Shown here one piece after another: positions 57,895 to 64,000 of a DNA stretch of 64,000 bases. The notes beneath the pieces are model-generated. The model ran no database searches. It saw only the letters and a list, made by a program, of their open reading frames with translations, and was not told the DNA's origin. The DNA comes from Streptomyces sp. CB03234 (lineage in GTDB: Bacteria; Actinomycetota; Actinomycetes; Streptomycetales; Streptomycetaceae). Within the stretch, counting starts at the first letter, position 1; every line of letters starts with the position of its first letter. The DNA is taken from positions 868,001 through 932,000 of the forward strand of contig NZ_LIYH01000003.1 in NCBI RefSeq assembly GCF_001905885.1, in the 5' to 3' direction. The translations under genes and the position numbers were made by a program.

Positions 57895-59369
57895 CTGCCC
57901 GCCTCCTCAAGGCACTGGGCCACCAGGTCGACGCCCTCGGTGCCGACGACCTTGGCCGTGACCATCCGGCCGGGCACCAGGCCCTCGGCCGTCGTGAAGA
58001 CCACCTGACCGTCGGTCTCGGGCGCCTGGTGCGCGGCGCGCCCGACGGCGCCGTCCCCGTCCGGCGTCTCGTCCACCGATTCGACGAGTACTTCCAGGGT
58101 CTCGCCGAGCCGCTCCTCCGCGCGCTGGGCGGTCAGCTCCTCCGCGAGCCGCGACAGGTGGGCGAGCCGCTCGTCGACGACCTCCTGGTCGAGCTTGTTC
58201 TCGTACGTGGCGGCTTCCGTGCCGTCCTCGTCCGAGTACCCGAATACGCCGATCGCATCGAGCCGGGCGTGCGTGATGAAGCGTTCCAGCTCCGCGAAGT
58301 CCTCATCCCTCTCGCCGGGGAAGCCGACGATGAAGTTGGACCGCACACCGGCCTGCGGGGCCTTGCCCCTGATGGTGTCCAGCAGCTCCAGGAACCGGTC
58401 GGTGTCCCCGAAGCGCCGCATCGAGCGCAGCACGTCGGGAGCCGAGTGCTGGAAGGACAGGTCGAAGTACGGTGCGACCTTCTCGGTCGACGTCAGGACG
58501 TCGATGAGCCCGGGCCGCATCTCGGCGGGCTGCAGGTAGCTGACGCGTACGCGCTCGATCCCGTCGACCGCCGCCAGTTCCGGCAGCAGGGTCTCCAGGA
58601 GGCGGATGTCGCCGAGGTCCTTGCCGTACGAGGTGTTGTTCTCGGAGACCAGCATGATCTCCTTCACGCCCTGCTCCGCCAGCCAGCGGGTCTCCCCCAG
58701 GACGTCCGACGGCCGCCGCGAGACGAAGGAGCCGCGGAAGGACGGGATGGCGCAGAACGAGCAGCGGCGGTCACAGCCGGAGGCGAGCTTCACCGAGGCG
58801 ACCGGGCTGGTGTCGAGCCGGCGGCGCAGCGGCGCGCGCGGCCCGGACGCCGGGGCGACGCCCTCGGGGAGGTCCTCCGGGACGGGCGCGGGCTCCTGCG
58901 AGTGGCCCGGCAGGGCGACCTGGGCGGCCGCCTTCTGCCGCTGCACGGGGCTCAGCGGCAGCAGCTTGCGCCGGTCACGCGGGGTGTGGGCCTCCACGCT
59001 GCCGCCGCTGAGGATGGTCTGGAGCCGGTCGGAGATGTCGGTGTAGTCGTCGAAGCCCAGCACCCCGTCCGCCTCGGGCAGCGCCTCGGCGAGCTCCTTG
59101 CCGTACCGCTCGGCCATGCAGCCCACGGCGACGACGGCCTGGGTGCGGCCGTGGTCCTTGAGATCGTTGGCTTCGAGCAGGGCGTCGACGGAGTCCTTCT
59201 TGGCGGCTTCGACGAAGCCACAGGTGTTGACGACGGCGACATCCGCGTCGGCGGCGTCCTCGACGAGCTCCCAGCCGTCCGCTGCCAAGCGGCCTGCGAG
59301 CTCCTCCGAGTCCACCTCGTTACGGGCGCAGCCAAGAGTGACAAGGGCGACGGTACGGCGTTCGGGCAT
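57891..59369 (-). CDS. rimO: Ribosomal protein S12 methylthiotransferase RimO
   Basis: 492 residues from the ATG giving MPERRTVALVTLGCARNEVDS. Radical-SAM enzyme modifying an aspartate of ribosomal protein S12. The UPF0004 domain has Cys in TLGCARNEVDSE, NTCGFVEAAK and VGCMAERYG; radical-SAM CDRRCSFC; YLQPAEMRPG and SFQHSAPDVLRSMRR follow; TRAM domain at the C-terminus. A Pro/Ser-rich insert near residues 145-175 separates the domains. First of the coupled rimO-pgsA-cinA set. Confidence 0.95.
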   Translation of the reverse strand: MPERRTVALVTLGCARNEVDSEELAGRLAADGWELVEDAADADVAVVNTCGFVEAAKKDSVDALLEANDLKDHGRTQAVVAVGCMAERYGKELAEALPEADGVLGFDDYTDISDRLQTILSGGSVEAHTPRDRRKLLPLSPVQRQKAAAQVALPGHSQEPAPVPEDLPEGVAPASGPRAPLRRRLDTSPVASVKLASGCDRRCSFCAIPSFRGSFVSRRPSDVLGETRWLAEQGVKEIMLVSENNTSYGKDLGDIRLLETLLPELAAVDGIERVRVSYLQPAEMRPGLIDVLTSTEKVAPYFDLSFQHSAPDVLRSMRRFGDTDRFLELLDTIRGKAPQAGVRSNFIVGFPGERDEDFAELERFITHARLDAIGVFGYSDEDGTEAATYENKLDQEVVDERLAHLSRLAEELTAQRAEERLGETLEVLVESVDETPDGDGAVGRAAHQAPETDGQVVFTTAEGLVPGRMVTAKVVGTEGVDLVAQCLEEAGR

Positions 59370-59547
59370 GGACTCAAGACTACTTTGTCCCGGCGACACC
59401 CCCGCCGCTCAGGGGTCACACCCCCGCGCCACCGGCGGGCACCCCCCGGTGCCCGCCCCCGAAAACCACCCGACCCGGTGGTCCGCGTCCTCACGCCACC
59501 CGGCCCCACGCCGTCCCACGAGAGCCCGCCCCGGGCGGGCCGGGCCG

Positions 59548-60441
59548 TCACCCGACCTGCGGGTCGCCCTTCTCGTACGACAGGCGCTCGACCTGGCCGT
59601 CCTCGAACTCGTCCTCGACCTTCTTGCCGTTCACGAACAGCTCGATCGCCCCGGCGTTGCCCAGGATGAGGTCCAGCCGCTCGTCGTCCTGGAAGGTCTT
59701 GGAGTCGCCCTTCAGCAGCAGCCCGTCGAACAGCAGCTTGCCGTCGCGCGCCTTCGCCGAGATCCAGCTCTTGTCGTCCTTCGCGGTGAGCTTGACCGTC
59801 ACCTTGTCCTTGGGAACCGCCGCGATGGCACTCTCCGACGGCGCGGGCGGCGGGGCCACGGCCTTGGGCGGCTTCGGCTTGGTGGTGGCCTTCTGCGCCG
59901 GAGCCGGGCCCTCGGCCACGTGGGTGTTGCGGGACCGGTCCCCGTCACCGTTGAACAGGGTGAAGCCGACGAAGCCGATCACCGCGACGATCGCGGCGAC
60001 CATGGCGGCGGTCCAGTTGGGCCGCCGCCGCTCCGGGCGGATGCGTTCGGCCTCGAACAGCGGCGCGGCGGGCGTCGGCGACGGGCGGCCGCCGTGCTCG
60101 GCGTCGTACTGCTCGACCAGGGCCGCGGAGTCCAGCCCGACCGCACGCGCGAGCGTACGGATATGGCCACGGGCGTACACGTCGCCGCCGCATCGCGAGA
60201 AGTCGTCCTCCTCGATCGCGTGCACGATCGGGATGCGGACGCGCGTGGAGGTGCTGACCTCCTCGACCGTCAGGCCGGCGTCGATCCGTGCCTGTCGCAG
60301 CGCACGGCCGATCGAGGGCCGGTCGTCCTCAGGAGCGTCGGCCGGGACATCCGGGACCAGCGCCTCTGAGGCCTCGCGGTCCGGGAGAGCGTCGTCGGGG
60401 GTCGAAGGCCGGTCGTCTTCGGGGGAGTTGCCGATGGACAC
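59548..60441 (-). CDS. RodZ-like membrane-anchored HTH protein
   Basis: 297 residues from the GTG with AAAGG about 10 nt upstream. Cytoplasmic HTH_25 domain (IGRALRQARIDAGLTVEEVSTSTRVRIPIVHAIEEDDF, about residues 42-80), one membrane span (MVAAIVAVIGFVGFTLF), a Pro/Lys-rich linker, and a C-terminal DUF4115 beta-rich domain (SWISAKARDGKLLFDGLLLKG). This layout matches RodZ, which links MreB to the cell-wall machinery, though its role in tip-growing actinomycetes is not settled. It lies between rimO and ftsK. Confidence 0.85.
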   Translation of the reverse strand: MSIGNSPEDDRPSTPDDALPDREASEALVPDVPADAPEDDRPSIGRALRQARIDAGLTVEEVSTSTRVRIPIVHAIEEDDFSRCGGDVYARGHIRTLARAVGLDSAALVEQYDAEHGGRPSPTPAAPLFEAERIRPERRRPNWTAAMVAAIVAVIGFVGFTLFNGDGDRSRNTHVAEGPAPAQKATTKPKPPKAVAPPPAPSESAIAAVPKDKVTVKLTAKDDKSWISAKARDGKLLFDGLLLKGDSKTFQDDERLDLILGNAGAIELFVNGKKVEDEFEDGQVERLSYEKGDPQVG

Positions 60442-60658
60442 GAGGGCGCCTTTCGAGCGTGTAACCACCTGCTGGAGGTTCAGTCTATGGGTGGTACGAA
60501 AGGGTGGAGCAACCGGGCGGACGCAGTTTGTACGCCATCGGAATGGCCGCGCGTCCGAGGCGCGTCCGAGGGGCGGACAGCTATTTTGCGCCCCTCCCTC
60601 CAACTTGACGTACGGAAGGGGGAAACGGTTGCTCACGTTTCCCTAACGAGTGAGAGTC

Positions 60659-63487
60659 CTACGAGTCGGACTCCCCACGGATGACAGCGAGTACTCCATC
60701 CAGCTCATCCGGTTTGACAAGGACGTCCCGCGCCTTGGATCCCTCGCTCGGGCCGACGATGTTCCGCGACTCCATCAGGTCCATCAGCCGGCCCGCCTTG
60801 GCGAAGCCCACCCGCAGCTTGCGCTGGAGCATCGAGGTCGAGCCGAACTGCGTGGAGACGACCAGCTCGGCGGCCTGGCACAGCAGGTCCAGGTCGTCGC
60901 CGATGTCCTCGTCGATCTCCTTCTTCTGCTTGCCGCCGACCGTGACGTCGTCCCGGAAGACCGGCGCCATCTGCTCCTTGCAGTGCCGGACGACCGCCTG
61001 GACCTCTCCCTCGGTCACGAAGGCGCCCTGCATACGGATCGGCTTGTTCGCCCCCATGGGCAGGAACAGGCCGTCGCCCTTGCCGATGAGCTTCTCCGCG
61101 CCCGGCTGGTCCAGGATGACCCGGCTGTCGGCGAGCGACGAGGTGGCGAAGGCGAGCCTGGACGGGACGTTCGCCTTGATCAGGCCGGTGACGACATCGA
61201 CCGACGGCCGCTGGGTGGCGAGCACCAGGTGGATGCCGGCGGCCCGCGCCAGCTGCGTGATGCGGACGATCGCGTCCTCGACGTCCCTGGGCGCGACCAT
61301 CATCAGGTCGGCCAGTTCGTCGACGATGACCAGCAGGTACGGGTAGGGCTGGAGCTCGCGCTCGCTGCCCTCCGGCGGCTTGACCTTCCCGGCCCGTACG
61401 GCGGCGTTGAAGTCGTCGATGTGCCGGTATCCGTACGCCGCCAGGTCGTCGTAGCGCAGGTCCATCTCCCGCACGACCCACTGGAGGGCCTCGGCGGCCC
61501 GCTTGGGGTTGGTGATGATCGGGGTGATCAGGTGCGGGATGCCCTCGTACGCGGTCAGCTCGACCCGCTTGGGGTCGACCAGCACCATCCGTACGTCCTC
61601 GGGGGTCGCCCTTATCATCACCGAGGTGATCAGGCAGTTGATGCACGACGACTTGCCGGAGCCGGTGGCACCGGCGACCAGGATGTGCGGCATCTTCGCC
61701 AGGTTGGCCATCACATAGCCGCCCTCGACGTCCTTGCCGAGCGCGACCAGCATCGGGTGGTCGTCCTCGGCGGCGTCCGCGAGGCGCAGCACGTCGCCGA
61801 GGTTGACCATCTCGCGGTCGGTGTTGGGGATCTCGATGCCGACGGCGGACTTGCCGGGGATCGGCGAGATGATCCGTACGTCGGGGCTGGCCACGGCGTA
61901 CGCGATGTTCTTCGTCAGCGCCGTGATCCGCTCGACCTTCACGGCCGGGCCGAGCTCCACCTCGTACCGGGTGACCGTCGGGCCGCGGGTGAAGCCGGTG
62001 ACGGCCGCGTCGACCTTGAACTCCGAGAAGACGGTCGTCAGGGACGCGACGATCGCGTCGTTGGCTGCGCTGCGCGTCTTGCCGGGACCGCCGCGCTCCA
62101 GCAGGTTCAGCGACGGCAGGGCGTACGTGATGTCCCCGGAGAGCTGGAGCTGCTCGGCGCGCGCCGGCAGCCCCTCGGGCTCGTCGCGGACGGGCGCGGG
62201 CTTGGTGAGGTCCGGTACGACGCCGCCCGGCGTCTCCGCCTCGCGGGCAGACTCCCGGCCGGGCTCCGGGCCGGGCTCCCGCGCGGGCGGTACGGAGGCG
62301 GGGTCACCGGCCCGGGCGCGGCGCGCGTCCCGCTCCCGGTCGCCGGTGACGTCCCGCGTCAGGTCGGCGACCAGCGGCGAGGGCGGCATGCCGTTGAGCA
62401 CGGCCCCGTCCAGCGCGGCGGCCGCGGCCGCGGCGACGTCCACGGCGTCCATGGGCCGGTCGAAGTCGGCGGGCTCGGCGGAGGCGGGAGCCGCCTTCCG
62501 GGGACGCCTGCGCCGCGTGAGCGCCTCGGTCTCGGCCTGCTCCGGGTCGTACGGCTCGTACGCCCCGGGCCCCGCGCCGCGCCGCCGCGACCGGGCGGGC
62601 AGCGCCTCGCGCCACTGGTCGTCGTACCGCTCGTCGTCCTCGCCCACCACGCCCGGCGCGGGCTCGACGATGCCCAGCCGCACCCCGAGCGCCCTGAGGC
62701 GCTGCGGGATGGCGTTGACGGGCGTCGCCGTGACGACGAGCAGCCCGAAGACGGTGAGCAGCACCAGCATGGGGACGGCGAGGACCTCGCCCATCATGAA
62801 GATCAGCGGCTTGGAGGCGCCCCAGCCGATCAGTCCGCCGGCGTCCCGCACGGCCTCGCTTCCCTGGTCCCGCCCGGGTGAACCGCACGCGATGTGGACC
62901 TGGCCGAGTACGCCGATGACGAGCGCCGAAAGCCCGATGACGATCCGCCCGTTGGCCTCGGGCTTCTCGGGGTGGAGGATCAGCCGGATGGCGATCGCGC
63001 CGATGAGGAGCGGGACGAGCAGGTCGAGCCGGCCGAAGGCGCCGGTGACGAGCATCTCGACCAGGTCACCGACCGGGCCCTTGAGGTTGGCCCAGGTGCC
63101 GGCGGCGACGATCAGGGCGATGCCGAGGAGCAGCAGGGCCAGGCCGTCCTTGCGGTGCGCCGGGTCGAGCCCCTTGGCGCCGCGTCCTATGCCCCGGAAC
63201 ATGGCGCCGACCGCGTGCGCGAGGCCCAGCCAGAGGGCGCGCACGACCCGGTACACACCCCCGGTGGGCGACGGTGCCGGTTTGGGCGCGGCCTTCTTCG
63301 CGGGTGCCTTCCTGGCGGGTGCCTTCTTGGCGGCGTTGGCGCGCTTGGCGGGTGCGCTCTTCTTCGCGGGAGGCTTCCCCGGGACCGCCGGGGCCGCCTT
63401 CTTGGCAGCGCCGGTCGTACGGCCGGCGCGCGGCTTCGCGGTGCCCGCCGTGCCCTGGGAACCCTTGCCGGACGTACGTGAGGCCAT
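60659..63487 (-). CDS. ftsK: DNA translocase FtsK
   Basis: 942 residues from the ATG giving MASRTSGKGSQG. A Lys/Ala/Pro-rich, histone-H1-like N-terminus (to about residue 72) is followed by four membrane spans (about 115-132, 150-172, 180-200, 228-255), a low-complexity linker, then the motor: Walker A GATGSGKS at 606-613, Walker B LLVIVDELADLMM, and the C-terminal gamma winged helix (QRKLRVGFAKAGRLMD). It moves DNA across sporulation septa during chromosome segregation. The downstream gap to the RodZ-like gene is 217 bp. Confidence 0.96.
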   Translation of the reverse strand: MASRTSGKGSQGTAGTAKPRAGRTTGAAKKAAPAVPGKPPAKKSAPAKRANAAKKAPARKAPAKKAAPKPAPSPTGGVYRVVRALWLGLAHAVGAMFRGIGRGAKGLDPAHRKDGLALLLLGIALIVAAGTWANLKGPVGDLVEMLVTGAFGRLDLLVPLLIGAIAIRLILHPEKPEANGRIVIGLSALVIGVLGQVHIACGSPGRDQGSEAVRDAGGLIGWGASKPLIFMMGEVLAVPMLVLLTVFGLLVVTATPVNAIPQRLRALGVRLGIVEPAPGVVGEDDERYDDQWREALPARSRRRGAGPGAYEPYDPEQAETEALTRRRRPRKAAPASAEPADFDRPMDAVDVAAAAAAALDGAVLNGMPPSPLVADLTRDVTGDRERDARRARAGDPASVPPAREPGPEPGRESAREAETPGGVVPDLTKPAPVRDEPEGLPARAEQLQLSGDITYALPSLNLLERGGPGKTRSAANDAIVASLTTVFSEFKVDAAVTGFTRGPTVTRYEVELGPAVKVERITALTKNIAYAVASPDVRIISPIPGKSAVGIEIPNTDREMVNLGDVLRLADAAEDDHPMLVALGKDVEGGYVMANLAKMPHILVAGATGSGKSSCINCLITSVMIRATPEDVRMVLVDPKRVELTAYEGIPHLITPIITNPKRAAEALQWVVREMDLRYDDLAAYGYRHIDDFNAAVRAGKVKPPEGSERELQPYPYLLVIVDELADLMMVAPRDVEDAIVRITQLARAAGIHLVLATQRPSVDVVTGLIKANVPSRLAFATSSLADSRVILDQPGAEKLIGKGDGLFLPMGANKPIRMQGAFVTEGEVQAVVRHCKEQMAPVFRDDVTVGGKQKKEIDEDIGDDLDLLCQAAELVVSTQFGSTSMLQRKLRVGFAKAGRLMDLMESRNIVGPSEGSKARDVLVKPDELDGVLAVIRGESDS

Positions 63488-63624
63488 GGTGGTGAGGTTA
63501 CCGGTGTGGGGCGCGGTGGACACGTGTGCCCACCGCTTCACCCGTTCGTGTCGTCCTGGACGTTACGAGGAGCTGACGCCCGTTCAACGAAGGGCGCCAC
63601 GCCCCATGAGCCGACGGCCGGAGG

Positions 63625-64000
63625 TCAGTTCTGCGCCGGCAGCGTGGGCGAGCCGCCGCCCCCGGTACCCGGTTCCAGCGCGTCCAGCGCCCTGCGCAGC
63701 CCGGTGAGCTTGCGCTCCAGGTGCGCGGCGGTGGCGACGGCCGCGGCGTCCGCCGAGTCGTCGTCGAGCTGCTTGGACAGCGCCTCGGCCTGCTCCTCAA
63801 CTGCCGCGAGCCGCGCGGACAGTTCCGCCAGCAGCCCCGCGGACTCCTTGGCGGCTCCGTCCTGGCCGCCGCCGCCTTCGAGCTGGAGCCGCAGCAGCGC
63901 GGCCTGCTCGCGCAGCTGACAGTTCTTCATGTACAGCTCGACGAAGACCGAGACCTTGGCGCGCAGCACCCAGGGGTCGAAGGGCTTGGAGATGTAGTCG
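63625..64000 (-). CDS. osaB: Response-regulator receiver protein with coiled coil, C-terminal part (OsaB-like; cut by window edge)
   Basis: The gene enters from the right edge; 125 codons are visible. It begins with the end of a receiver domain (DYISKPFDPWVLRAKV, with the conserved Lys-Pro), followed by LYMKNCQLREQAALLRLQL and a heptad-rich coiled coil (LLAELSARLAAVEEQAEALSK), and ends GGGGSPTLPAQN. No DNA-binding domain. Location next to ftsK and this architecture match OsaB, the osmoadaptation response regulator of S. coelicolor. The partner hybrid kinase would lie beyond the window. Confidence 0.8.
   Translation of the reverse strand, partial: DYISKPFDPWVLRAKVSVFVELYMKNCQLREQAALLRLQLEGGGGQDGAAKESAGLLAELSARLAAVEEQAEALSKQLDDDSADAAAVATAAHLERKLTGLRRALDALEPGTGGGGSPTLPAQN

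Overview
The window is high-GC actinobacterial DNA, almost certainly from a Streptomyces chromosome. Gene content and order match, from memory, the S. coelicolor core region from about SCO5805 (nrdJ) down to SCO5749 (osaB): nrdJ-nrdR-lexA-dinG, an NIS siderophore cluster, hflX, an M1 peptidase, rshA, dapF, miaA, miaB, gluR-gluK-gluABCD, recX-recA, lhr-nei2, dps, clgR-cinA-pgsA-rimO, a RodZ-like gene, ftsK and osaB. GTG and TTG starts, 4-bp coupled overlaps and Tat or lipoprotein signals fit this. I saw no rRNA, tRNA, insertion sequence, prophage or CRISPR array.

Layout. 1-5.2 kb: ribonucleotide reductase genes (nrdR-nrdJ, with two candidate NrdR boxes), a 1.4-kb GC-repeat spacer, then autoregulated lexA (SOS box at 2234) and the Fe-S helicase dinG. 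5.3-11.5 kb: a four-gene operon for an NRPS-independent siderophore (aminotransferase, two IucA/IucC synthetases, a GNAT acyltransferase). 11.7-14.3 kb: two tandem serine-protease lipoproteins. 14.4-26.4 kb: mainly leftward housekeeping genes (hflX, M1 peptidase, rshA, dapF, miaA, miaB) with two small rightward genes, one an MT0933-type antitoxin homologue. 26.4-31.5 kb: TetR regulator, divergent amino-acid permease, Tat-exported agmatine deiminase and a P450.

31.8-38.9 kb is a glutamate module. An orphan TAXI-type binding protein runs tail-to-tail with the sensor kinase GluK, followed by the regulator GluR and the divergent ABC transporter operon gluABCD, which has a strong hairpin between gluB and gluC. 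39-41.8 kb holds an FAD monooxygenase and a cysteine-catabolism operon (cysteine dioxygenase plus rhodanese). That operon is preceded by a short, apparently leaderless ORF ending C-V-C-R-R-S-C and a terminator-like hairpin, which has the architecture of a cysteine attenuator. 42.2-48.7 kb: recX-recA with an SOS-type promoter, an AI-2E family permease, a DUF3046 protein, a cyclase-fold protein and an araC-azlC-azlD operon. 48.8-55.4 kb: lhr, nei2, an SDR and a small membrane protein. 55.5-64 kb: dps, clgR, cinA-pgsA-rimO, a RodZ-like protein, ftsK and the end of osaB.

The most unusual signals are: (1) the cysteine-rich leader ORF with its promoter and attenuator; (2) a roughly 215-residue insertion in the (p)ppGpp enzyme RshA that carries a histidine-centred pentapeptide repeat; (3) the orphan TAXI binding protein beside GluK; (4) the incomplete siderophore pathway; (5) many short tandem repeats, whose periods are multiples of three inside genes and not multiples of three between them.
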